Shown in pieces: positions 1 through 7,156 of a stretch of 21,907 nt of DNA. The position numbers and the translations under genes are program-made. Each line of letters begins with the position of its first letter. The first letter of the stretch is position 1. The DNA comes from Opitutia bacterium (GTDB lineage: Bacteria > Verrucomicrobiota > Verrucomicrobiia > Opitutales > JANYEO01), in contig JANYEO010000245.1 of NCBI GenBank assembly GCA_025363025.1, forward strand, positions 1 through 21,907, written 5' to 3'. The notes beneath the pieces were generated by a model, which searched no databases, was not told the origin of the DNA, and was given only the letters and a program-made list of their open reading frames with translations.

Positions 1-132
1 TCAAAAAATGCCCTTGATCATATTCAACAAAAACTCAACAATCGCCCTCGGAAATCCCTCCAATATCAAACACCAACAGAAGTCTTCCTGAAGCTGACCA
101 CTTGTTCACCAAGTGCTGCACTTCACCCTTGA
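1..132 (+). mobile_element. IS30-family transposase, C-terminal end (partial)
   Basis: Frame +1 is open from the window edge to a TGA at 130-132 and gives 43 residues. They contain the motif LNNRPRKSLQYQTPTEVF, the hallmark C-terminal signature of IS30-family DDE transposases, followed by a short tail ending in AALHP. The gene starts outside the window, so whether the element is intact cannot be judged. In this family the right terminal inverted repeat commonly overlaps the last codons (TGCTGCACTTCA...TTGAAT), so the element probably ends near 135-145. A small hairpin (CACTTG/CAAGTG, 99-115) lies in the tail. The next coding frame, an ankyrin-like protein, runs out of this end without its own clear start, which suggests the IS landed in or next to that gene. 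Confidence 0.75.
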
Positions 133-1010
133 ATGGGCCGAGCCCGCTGCATTATCTAATTTTTGACTTTATCAGCAACAATTCCTTCTCTTCGAGGCTA
201 ACTCTAGATCAGTTACTACAGGAGCAGATATTACCTAGCATACAACTTCTATTAAAATACGGCGGCAATATTAACATGCCAGACCATAACGGCAGAACTG
301 CCATACAATCTATAATCGACGAAGTTACTACACAAAACCACCGGTTTTTAGGACTTGCAATAAATGGCATAGAGACTAACCAACAATATAAGTACTACCT
401 CAACCAATTTCTTCAGGTGCTAATTCAGGGTACTCTTATAATCAACAGCTTAGTTCCTAACTACGCTCAGCTAACGGGTGAGGAAAGAACCTTCCTAACG
501 GAGTTACTAGATAGAGAGCGCGAAAACATCATTGAATTCTATAGACGTGCAATCATTCTAAATCCTGAAAACGATCATACGACAACTGAAGAAAATAATC
601 AGGAGGAAACATCAAACATTATCATCATTGAACGGACTGCTGACGACACGGATGACATGGTAGCTAAAGAAGATAATCAGGAAGAAGAAGAATCAAAGGT
701 TACGATCAAACGGGAGCGCGACGAAACAGATGAAGAAGACAAAAAAGAAGAAACCGGTAATAGCCGGAAGCGTGTAAAGCGCGGAAACGACGATCCCACT
801 TATTGGCCGAGACCCAGCCACTCTCCTGTGCCAAACCCAAGCGCCTCGGCTACCCCCAGCCCATCTCCCCTACCTATTCCCAGCCCCCTGCCTATTCCCA
901 GCCCCCTGCCCTCAGTTAGAAATGAGACGGCGCCTGTAACCCCTACGCAGATACGCATTAATGCAGCAACCAGGCTGGGGATAGGTGGCGTGAGTGGATG
1001 GTGTCAGTAA
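102..1010 (+). CDS. Ankyrin-like, acidic and proline-rich protein, probably 5'-truncated
   Basis: Up to 302 residues. The listed start is a TTG lying inside the IS30 end, so the first ~11 residues are probably IS-derived and the true N-terminus lost. Residues 12-75 look like one and a half ankyrin repeats: GPSPLHYL, then IQLLLKYGGNINMPDHNGRTA, matching the family pattern of LL..GA.vn..D..G.T. Residues 80-155 are mostly helical. Residues 163-219 are strongly acidic and contain an imperfect tandem duplication with NQEE at 166-169 and again at 192-195. A basic cluster RKRVKR (222-227) could act as a nuclear localisation signal. Residues 232-271 are Pro/Ser-rich, with two exact 18-bp DNA repeats. 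No signal peptide or enzyme motif is seen. This architecture is typical of eukaryote-directed effectors, which is an inference. It is convergent with the Xer gene. Confidence 0.6.
   Translation: MFTKCCTSPLNGPSPLHYLIFDFISNNSFSSRLTLDQLLQEQILPSIQLLLKYGGNINMPDHNGRTAIQSIIDEVTTQNHRFLGLAINGIETNQQYKYYLNQFLQVLIQGTLIINSLVPNYAQLTGEERTFLTELLDRERENIIEFYRRAIILNPENDHTTTEENNQEETSNIIIIERTADDTDDMVAKEDNQEEEESKVTIKRERDETDEEDKKEETGNSRKRVKRGNDDPTYWPRPSHSPVPNPSASATPSPSPLPIPSPLPIPSPLPSVRNETAPVTPTQIRINAATRLGIGGVSGWCQ
873..908 (+). repeat. Two exact 18-bp tandem repeats in the proline-rich tail
   Basis: The unit CCTATTCCCAGCCCCCTG occurs at 873-890 and 891-908, encoding repeated Pro-Ile-Pro-Ser-Pro-Leu. A partial third unit follows (PSPLPS). 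Such in-frame tandem units are prone to copy-number change and could vary the tail length between strains. Confidence 0.85.
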
Positions 1011-1030
1011 GAGACCGCTGCAGCGGTCTC
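1011..1030. repeat. Perfect 20-bp palindrome GAGACCGCTGCAGCGGTCTC
   Basis: It sits directly after the TAA of the ankyrin-like gene and 5 bp before the stop of the convergent Xer gene. Each half (GAGACCGCTGCA) equals the terminus of the interspersed GAGACCGCTGCATAAT repeat found elsewhere in the window, so the palindrome looks like two inverted termini fused with nothing between them. As RNA it would fold into a stable hairpin in both directions, but no T-run follows, so a terminator role is only possible. Confidence 0.85.
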
Positions 1031-1035
1031 CTGCC

Positions 1036-2010
1036 TTAAGGCCGGGGGTGGGACGCTGCATGTACTTGCTTTAAACGGGCCAAGCTGACGTGGGTATAAA
1101 TTTGCGTGGTTGATAAGCTAACATGCCCAAGCAAAGTTTGCACAACCCGTAAATCAGCTCCACGATTGAGTAAATGTGTGGCAAACGAATGCCTAAGCTT
1201 ATGGGGGGAAAGATCCCCGGGTAGGCCCGCTAGTGCTAAATATTTTTTAAGAAGGAGCTGTACGCTTCGCATCGATAAAGCCTGCCCATTTGGCTTAATA
1301 ATCACCGAGCTGTCAGGCATTTTAGAGATAGCATAGGTATCCTTAAATACAGTTAATGTCTGCAAAGCCGTAGCGCCTATCGGGCAAAAACGCTCCTTGC
1401 CTCCCTTACCTTGGACACGCAAAACCCCTGTATCAAAATCTACCTGCCCATAAGTTAACCCCGCAAGTTCGCTAATACGCAGCCCTCCACAATAAAAAAT
1501 TTCGAGAATTAACTGGTCCCTTAAGGCCGTAAAAGCATCTACAGCGCCTGATTCTAAGGCTTGTGCGGGGGCTTGATGGAGGCCCATCATTTGCTTTTCC
1601 GTCAAAAATTGCGGCAACTTTTTCTCAAGCTTTGGCAAACGCACGCCCTCCAGTGGGCTAGCCGTCAAATACCCTTCCACCTGGGCATATTTAAAAAAAG
1701 TACGCAGGGCAGAGCCCCAATTATGAACCGTTCGCCGCTCATGACTCCGCTGGGATTCGACAATATAGCTGCGCATATCAATAGTACTTACCCGTTGCCA
1801 ATCCATCGTACCTATCCCCTTATCTTTGCAAAACCACGCGCTAAAACGCTCCAGCGCTTGCTTATAATTACGTACAGTATAAGCAGATAGCCGCCTTTCA
1901 GACGCTAAATAACCCACAAAAGCCTCAGCTAAGGGATCTAATAAAACCCGAACAGGTAATGAAGGGCTTTCTTTAGCCAACCCTCCTCTACCTGCTCGTT
2001 TTACGCTCAC
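1036..2010 (-). CDS. xerC: Tyrosine site-specific recombinase, XerC/XerD type
   Basis: 324 residues. Xer recombinases resolve chromosome dimers at dif during division. The N-terminal SAM-like core-binding domain spans about residues 24-115 (FVGYLASERRLSAYTVRNY). The catalytic domain follows, with all expected residues visible: Arg178 (GGLRISEL), Lys202 (GKGGKER), His270 and Arg273 (HKLRHSFATHLL), His296 (LLGHVSLSTTQ) and the nucleophile Tyr305. Length is slightly above the usual ~300 because of a basic ~20-residue N-terminal extension. The start is GTG at 2008-2010 with AAAGG just upstream. It lies 25 bp behind hldD on the same strand, so the two are probably co-transcribed. XerC versus XerD cannot be settled from the sequence alone; a phage or plasmid integrase is less likely given the compact Xer-like length. 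Confidence 0.9.
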   Translation of the reverse strand: MSVKRAGRGGLAKESPSLPVRVLLDPLAEAFVGYLASERRLSAYTVRNYKQALERFSAWFCKDKGIGTMDWQRVSTIDMRSYIVESQRSHERRTVHNWGSALRTFFKYAQVEGYLTASPLEGVRLPKLEKKLPQFLTEKQMMGLHQAPAQALESGAVDAFTALRDQLILEIFYCGGLRISELAGLTYGQVDFDTGVLRVQGKGGKERFCPIGATALQTLTVFKDTYAISKMPDSSVIIKPNGQALSMRSVQLLLKKYLALAGLPGDLSPHKLRHSFATHLLNRGADLRVVQTLLGHVSLSTTQIYTHVSLARLKQVHAASHPRP

Positions 2011-2035
2011 GGCCTTTAAGCAATATCCTCAAACT

Positions 2036-3370
2036 TTAATACCCAAGAGACTTCCCGGGGACTAAATAACGCTCAACATACTCGGTAACCGCTTCCTCAA
2101 AAGGCGTGATGGGCTTATCATACCCAGCTTCAAGAAGCCGCGCATTTTCAGAACAAGTATAATACTGATACTTCTTCTTCAAAGCCTCTGGTAATGAGAT
2201 GTAGTCGATCACCGGCTCTTTACCAAGCGCTTTAAAAATAGCCTGGACAAGCTCATTCCAAGTACTCGCAACGCCCGAACCAATATTATAAAGCCCTCCC
2301 GCCTTAGGATTTTCAGCTAAGAAAAGCGTCATCGCAACCGCATCTTTAACATAGAGAAAATCCCTTTTTTGCTCCCCATCTGCATAGTCAGGGTGCTCGC
2401 TTTCAAATAAGCGTACGCGGCCTGTTTCCTGTATTTGCTCAAAAGCTTTTGCTACCATACTACGCATGTCCCCTTTATGGGCTTCATTCGGGCCAAAAAC
2501 ATTAAAAAACTTAAGCCCTACAATATGGGGCAACCAACCATGATGCTCTGCATAAGCGTCAAAACGGTGCTTAGAATAGCCATACATATTCAGAGGCCGT
2601 AAAGTATGCAAGGGGGCTCTATCACTCATCCCACGGGAGCCATCCCCATAAGTAGCCGCACTGGAGGCATAGACAAACCGTGCCCCCTTAGCCAAGGCCC
2701 AAGCCGCTAACCCCTGTGTATACGCTGCATTATTTTGGATTAAATAACGCGCATCGGACTCTGTCGTGGCAGAACAAGCCCCCATATGGAAGACCGTCTC
2801 CACATCATCAAAGAGGGACGCATCATCGGCTAGTAGTTCAATAAAGTCATCCGCTTCCAAGTATTCATCAAAGCGAAGTGGGATAAGATTCTTAAAGCGC
2901 TCTCCTTGCCCTAAGAAATCAGTCACAATAATATTATCTAACCCCCGCTCATTCAAAGCCTGAATAAGCGCACTTCCAATAAAACCGGCCCCTCCCGTAA
3001 CGAGGATCTTCCCACGGCTCAAATCATGTGTTGTAGGCAAAGCTTTCTTTTTGGCAATCTTAGCTTTAGCCACTTTCCGTGGGGCCGTCTTGGTCGCCAC
3101 TGCTTTTTCATTAGCCACTGCCGCTTTTTTCTTAACCGGGGATTTTTCAGCCTTCTTTTTCACTGCTTTTTTCACAGGTGCTTTAATGGCTTTTTTGACA
3201 GCCACTTTCGCCGTTTTTTTCTTAACAGGTGCCTTTACGGCCTTCTTCACTTTTGCAATCGGCTTTTGCTTCACTGTAGCCTGTTTTTTTGCAGATGCTT
3301 TCAAAGGCTTAATAGCCTTCTTTGTCGCTGCAGTTTTCTTTTTTATCTGAGTAGTTTTTTTTGTAGCCAT
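2036..3370 (-). CDS. hldD: ADP-L-glycero-D-manno-heptose 6-epimerase with lysine-rich N-terminal extension
   Basis: 444 residues. HldD converts ADP-D-glycero- to ADP-L-glycero-manno-heptose, the last step of the LPS inner-core heptose precursor pathway. The catalytic part begins near residue 120: NADP-binding TGGAGFIGS (125-133), FHMGACSATTE (194-204), the catalytic Tyr263-x-x-x-Lys267 pair in MYGYSKHRFD, then FFNVFGPNE. This part alone is the usual length (~325 aa). Ahead of it lie ~118 residues almost entirely Lys, Ala, Val, Pro and Thr (repeated APVKK, KKA, KKK), resembling histone H1 tails, chlamydial Hc2 or AlgP. The frame is continuous, with no Met between tail and core. The start is ATG 3368-3370; no Shine-Dalgarno is visible. 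Xer follows 25 bp downstream. hldA lies at 7157-8122. Confidence 0.92.
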   Translation of the reverse strand: MATKKTTQIKKKTAATKKAIKPLKASAKKQATVKQKPIAKVKKAVKAPVKKKTAKVAVKKAIKAPVKKAVKKKAEKSPVKKKAAVANEKAVATKTAPRKVAKAKIAKKKALPTTHDLSRGKILVTGGAGFIGSALIQALNERGLDNIIVTDFLGQGERFKNLIPLRFDEYLEADDFIELLADDASLFDDVETVFHMGACSATTESDARYLIQNNAAYTQGLAAWALAKGARFVYASSAATYGDGSRGMSDRAPLHTLRPLNMYGYSKHRFDAYAEHHGWLPHIVGLKFFNVFGPNEAHKGDMRSMVAKAFEQIQETGRVRLFESEHPDYADGEQKRDFLYVKDAVAMTLFLAENPKAGGLYNIGSGVASTWNELVQAIFKALGKEPVIDYISLPEALKKKYQYYTCSENARLLEAGYDKPITPFEEAVTEYVERYLVPGKSLGY

Positions 3371-3617
3371 GAGAAAGTAAAAGGATGGAAGGCATACCTA
3401 TCAGCCGTCAAGACTCAGATCACCATACCACTATATAATATTTCTGGTTTATTGAGTATATTCAACAATAGATCATCTCTGGATAAATTTAAGCCGCTCT
3501 TGACACAAAATACTCACATCTTAACTTCGGGCCTTGTTTTCTACTCATTATACAGCGATCCCCGCAAAAGAACTTCGACCCTCAAGCTAAAATCCCCAAG
3601 CTAAAAAAACTACCTTC
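3371..3617. other. Divergent intergenic region between hldD and the secretin gene
   Basis: It should hold the promoters of both flanking genes. A TATAAT sits at 3434-3439 (plus strand; the minus strand reads ATTATA) within an AT-rich stretch. A TTGACA is at 3500-3505 (plus), but no convincing -10 lies 16-18 bp after it. I see no clear promoter pair, repeat or RNA gene here. Confidence 0.4.
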
Positions 3618-3680
3618 ATTCAACACACACTTATCATCAAAAATATCTTCATCTCTACTCTAATCTTTCTGTCCCCGTCA

Positions 3681-5141
3681 TTGCTATTGGCTGATCGCGT
3701 TGGTATCCGTGTCTCAAGCAATGGTCTCATAAAAATCGTCGAATGCACCCCGTCAAAAGAAACACTGTCTCTGCCTATAGCAAACAATTACCCCTCAATC
3801 GATGCCGGCATCCAATTCATGCCGATCGTAGTCGAAAAGCAAGAAGACCCGATAGATCCTGAGATTTCCAGACTTCAGAAGCTCGAAGATGTCGATTTTA
3901 AGATAAAAGACGCGACCCTCGCTGCAGCCATTCAACTCTGTGCCACTTCCTGCAACATGAAGTACATGGCACCCCCCGATGATGCGCATTTTAATACACT
4001 CATCACCCTAAGCATCCAAAACAACCCCTATCACGTTTTAGAATTACTCTGCACAACCTACAATATCGGATTCGAACATAATAATGGCATATGGCAATTC
4101 TACCCCATTAAATTAAATGAACTCATCCAAAAAACTTATAAATTGAAATATAACGATCAGGAACAGGTTAAAATTACTTCTCCTAATATTAATACCTCTA
4201 TCGCCCAATCAAACGCGGCCGGATTAGGAGGCAATGCAACCCCTGTCAGTAGCGATGTTTTCAGCATTAAAACTAACGTTGTTGTCGAAGAAATTGAAAA
4301 AATCCTCGCCCTCCCCACAACCGGCATTAAAGCAATTGACCTTAATGAAAAAATCGACAGCCCCTCACAATCAAACTTGAAAAGCACTACGCCCCCCAAA
4401 GAAAGCGTACTCTATAGCTCCGACAACAACACTCTCAATATCGTGGCCACCCGCCAACACCACTCCTATATAGAGAACTATTTGAAAGACGTCGACCAAC
4501 CTCAGCGCCTCATTAAAATTGAAGCCTTGTTCGTTGAAACCAGCCAAAATCAAGGGTTCAATTTTAAAGACAAGCCCGACCCTTTTCCTGCTACCGATAT
4601 GACAGAAATACTTAATTCCATTCAATCCGCTCCTGAAAGCTCCATCATCGGCTCTACAATTGTCACCACTAATAACAAATCTGTAGCCTTCAAAAGCGTT
4701 ATACAGCAACCAATCGAGTCAGGCAATACACAGACAGTGAATCCGGACTCTTGCGACAACGTGAGCATTGTCAATTACGTAGAAATCGGCACCATCCTTA
4801 ATGTCCACCCCAAAATCATGGATGACTCCGCCTCCAACAGCGACCTAAAATCAGTAGTACTCAATGTATCCCTAGTCGTCTCAAATGAAATTGGCAAACA
4901 ACTCATTGGCGATAAAGAGTACCCAATCATTAGCTCAGTAACCTATGAGTGCATCGTCATTATCCCATCCGGAAAAACGTTAGAAATTGGTGGACTTTCT
5001 CACATCTATAGCTCCACCACTGACAAAAGCGTCCCTATCCTATGCAACATCCCCATTATTGGAACGGCTTTTTCAAAAAAATCGCATACTCAACACAAAC
5101 GCAATCTTATCGCCTACATTACGCCAACTATCTTTAATTAA
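3681..5141 (+). CDS. Secretin-like outer-membrane protein (GspD/PilQ superfamily)
   Basis: 486 residues from a TTG at 3681. Secretins form multimeric outer-membrane channels for type II/III secretion or type IV pili. An STN-like N-domain is suggested at about residues 70-135. A short ring domain follows (about 243-280, ending DVDQPQRLIKIEALFVETS, typical of the secretin approach). The secretin core ends with GKTLEIGGLSHIYSS, VPILCNIPIIG and NLIAYITPTIF, matching the conserved 'GG..vPiLg.iPilG.lF...LlIfltP' pattern. At ~490 aa it is short. The frame stays open upstream to 3591 and encodes a good signal peptide (IFISTLIFLSPSLLLA before Asp-Arg), yet contains no ATG, GTG or earlier TTG. The real start may therefore be a rare codon such as ATT at 3618, or the start may be mutated. 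No pilus or T2SS genes lie nearby. Confidence 0.75.
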   Translation: MLLADRVGIRVSSNGLIKIVECTPSKETLSLPIANNYPSIDAGIQFMPIVVEKQEDPIDPEISRLQKLEDVDFKIKDATLAAAIQLCATSCNMKYMAPPDDAHFNTLITLSIQNNPYHVLELLCTTYNIGFEHNNGIWQFYPIKLNELIQKTYKLKYNDQEQVKITSPNINTSIAQSNAAGLGGNATPVSSDVFSIKTNVVVEEIEKILALPTTGIKAIDLNEKIDSPSQSNLKSTTPPKESVLYSSDNNTLNIVATRQHHSYIENYLKDVDQPQRLIKIEALFVETSQNQGFNFKDKPDPFPATDMTEILNSIQSAPESSIIGSTIVTTNNKSVAFKSVIQQPIESGNTQTVNPDSCDNVSIVNYVEIGTILNVHPKIMDDSASNSDLKSVVLNVSLVVSNEIGKQLIGDKEYPIISSVTYECIVIIPSGKTLEIGGLSHIYSSTTDKSVPILCNIPIIGTAFSKKSHTQHKRNLIAYITPTIFN

Positions 5142-5310
5142 GATGATTTTAACTACAACCAAAACTAAAGAGGGCTTTGAAATAATTCAATCATAAACCT
5201 TCTCTATCCATTAGACTCGAGAAGAGTGCAGCATTGCCACACGCTTCGCCTTATACTCAAAAGCCTACAGACTTTTCAATGCTCCTCCAGCACCTCTCAA
5301 CCCCACTCAC
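5142..5310. other. Convergent intergenic region with truncated REP-like repeat
   Basis: It lies between the secretin stop and the parB stop. It holds a weak hairpin (CTTCTC/GAGAAG, 5199-5224) and the 26-bp core of the REP-like repeat at 5240-5265. No gene or clear intrinsic terminator is seen. Confidence 0.5.
5240..5265 (+). repeat. REP-like 26-bp core, copy 1 (truncated)
   Basis: It begins CACGCTTCGCCTTATACTCA and ends AAAGCC, differing from the copy at 17366-17391 by one base (ACTC for ACGC). The upstream half that forms the hairpin in the other copies is not recognisable here. It lies 45 bp beyond the parB stop, on parB's downstream side. Confidence 0.75.
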
Positions 5311-6489
5311 CTATATCCCACCCGCAAGCCCCGTCTTATCAAGTATGCGCTGCAAATCATCATTGCCATAATACTCAATCACCAAGCGTCCACGCTTCGG
5401 CGTATGCTTCAAAAACACTTTTGTTCCCAAACGTTGCCCCAGCTGGCGCTCCAAATCACGCACGGCTATATCTTCTTCAGCCGGGCTTTTAAGGCTTCCG
5501 GTACGTGCAGGGGTCGTATCTGCCTTCAAGCGGCGTATGGCCCGCTCTGCCTCACGTACACTCAGGCTCTCCTCAATAATACGGCGGGCTAGCACAGTAC
5601 GCTGAGTGGGCTCTTCAAGCCCCAAAAGCACTTTTGCATGCCCAGTAGAAAGATGCCCTTTGGCCAAATAACCTTGAATCTCACGGTCCAGTTGTAATAA
5701 GCGCAGCGCATTGGCTACCGTTGGCCGGCTCTTACCCACGCGCTCTGCCACGGCCTCTTGGGTCAAATCAAAATCCCGCATAAGGCTTGCATACCCCATA
5801 GACTCATCTACCGGGTTGAGCCCTTCTCGTTGCAAATTCTCAATCAAAGCAATGACCGCGCTAGAGGCATCACTCACCTCAACTATACGGCAAGGGATTT
5901 TTTTAAGTCCAATCAAACGGCACGCACGCAAACGCCGCTCCCCTGCAATCAGCTCATACCGTTCACCCGATTTACGCACCACAACCGGCTGCAAAAGCCC
6001 TTCTGAACGGATGCTATCAGCCAACTCCTTCACTTTGCTCGCATCAATATCCCGGCGTGGCTGATGGGGGTTTGGGTCAATATGGTCAACTGCAATCTCC
6101 CGGTAATGCGGGTGCTCCGCAGGGGCTTCAGGCATTAAAACAGGCGCTGCTTGCTTAATCGTTTTAGAAGCAACAGGCACCTTTACGGCTTTCACCCCAC
6201 TGGGCTTTACCTCTACGCTTTTTCCTGGGCTAGATTTAACACCCACCTTAACCTGGCTACCTTTAGCAGCCAATCCTTTTATAGGCTTAGATGCTGACTT
6301 AACCGCTTTCACAGGCACCTTGGCCTCAGCTTTTTTGGGCGCAATTGCCGCTTTCTTTTTAACAGGCAAGGCCACACTTTTTTTAACAGCCACTACCGGG
6401 GCCGCCTTCTGGATAGGCTTCGGAGCAGGTGTCCCCCCCGCAATTAAAGCCCCTAACCCCCGCCCCAATCTATTTTTAGAAAACGTCAT
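5311..6489 (-). CDS. parB: Chromosome-partitioning protein ParB with long basic linker
   Basis: 392 residues from ATG 6487-6489. A TTG 21 bp upstream could add seven residues, but the family N-terminus (SKNRLGRGLGALIAGG, the ParA-stimulating box) fits the ATG. ParB loads on parS as a CTP-dependent clamp and directs origin segregation with ParA. Visible elements: ParB/Srx fold from ~125 (HIDPNPHQPRRD), GERRLRACRLIG (183-194), ENLQR (217-221), HTH at ~243-263 (LTQEAVAERVGKSRPTVANALRLL), and a C-terminal dimerisation segment (TPKRGRLVIEYY). Between the N-terminal box and the core lies ~95 residues of Lys/Ala/Val/Pro-rich linker, much longer than usual and similar in composition to the hldD extension. 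It is the last gene of a minus-strand run after the LysM gene. No parA or parS-like 16-mer was found in the window. Confidence 0.93.
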   Translation of the reverse strand: MTFSKNRLGRGLGALIAGGTPAPKPIQKAAPVVAVKKSVALPVKKKAAIAPKKAEAKVPVKAVKSASKPIKGLAAKGSQVKVGVKSSPGKSVEVKPSGVKAVKVPVASKTIKQAAPVLMPEAPAEHPHYREIAVDHIDPNPHQPRRDIDASKVKELADSIRSEGLLQPVVVRKSGERYELIAGERRLRACRLIGLKKIPCRIVEVSDASSAVIALIENLQREGLNPVDESMGYASLMRDFDLTQEAVAERVGKSRPTVANALRLLQLDREIQGYLAKGHLSTGHAKVLLGLEEPTQRTVLARRIIEESLSVREAERAIRRLKADTTPARTGSLKSPAEEDIAVRDLERQLGQRLGTKVFLKHTPKRGRLVIEYYGNDDLQRILDKTGLAGGI

Positions 6490-6583
6490 AAATGAAATAA
6501 ATGCTATCAATCTCTATCACTATTTCTCATCACCTCAACGCTCAAATCTCCTTTTCCTATAAAAACCCCTATTCGCCCCATGC

Positions 6584-7144
6584 CTACCGACGTTGAGGCA
6601 CAAATAACTGCTGCCCCACCTTCAGAGCCTTAGGGTCTGCTATCTTATTCGCATTTTGGATATCCCGAATACTCGAAGCATTTTCTTGAGCAATTTTTGA
6701 AAGCGTATCCCCCGGTTTAACGGTATAAGCAATCCCTTCTTTGGGGTAATCTTCAACAAAAATAGGCTTCTCTTCTTTCACCGCTTTAGCTGGGGCCGTA
6801 TTTAACGTAGCGCCCAATTTATCAATCTGCTTAGAGATTTGATTTAAAATATCCTGCTTATCCCGGTCTGCACGGGCTTCATATTCACAGCGCAAGGCTT
6901 CAAGCTGAGTTCGCAAAGTCTCAGGCGTTACACTCCCTTGAGTCGATCGGCTTATTTGCTCCCGCAAATTATCATTTTGGGCCCGCATAGCCTCTACTTC
7001 CAGTGACAAAGCCCCGACCTTGTGCTGAAGCGCCATCATATCTTGCTGAAGCCCCATCAATCGTGAGTCTCCACTTTGAGCATGGGCTAAAGAGAGTCCA
7101 AAAAAAACTACCCCACTCATCAGAAACAATACTTGCTTTTTCAT
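6584..7144 (-). CDS. Secreted coiled-coil LysM-domain protein
   Basis: 186 residues. A signal peptide covers 1-22 (MKKQVLFLMSGVVFFGLSLAHA, cut before QSG). Residues ~25-115 form a heptad-rich coiled coil (MALQHKVGALSLEVEAMRAQND). A short linker then leads to one LysM domain at 139-183, with the typical YTVKPGDTLSKIAQ and a VGQQLFVPQ ending. LysM binds peptidoglycan N-acetylglucosamine, so the protein is probably periplasmic and wall-associated. The coiled-coil plus LysM plan resembles YbgF/CpoB-like or divisome accessory proteins without matching one exactly. The start ATG 7142-7144 lies 12 bp after the hldA stop, so it is co-transcribed. No catalytic domain is present; the exact role is unknown. 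Confidence 0.85.
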   Translation of the reverse strand: MKKQVLFLMSGVVFFGLSLAHAQSGDSRLMGLQQDMMALQHKVGALSLEVEAMRAQNDNLREQISRSTQGSVTPETLRTQLEALRCEYEARADRDKQDILNQISKQIDKLGATLNTAPAKAVKEEKPIFVEDYPKEGIAYTVKPGDTLSKIAQENASSIRDIQNANKIADPKALKVGQQLFVPQRR

Positions 7145-7156
7145 AACAATAAAAAG

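Noticed and set aside
3026..3604. Long plus-strand open frames opposite the 5' end of hldD (also 3051-3350)
   Set aside because: They are the antisense of the Lys/Ala-rich tail; AAA/AAG/GCC codons read backwards give Phe/Leu/Gly-rich frames without stops. No start signal or family resemblance.
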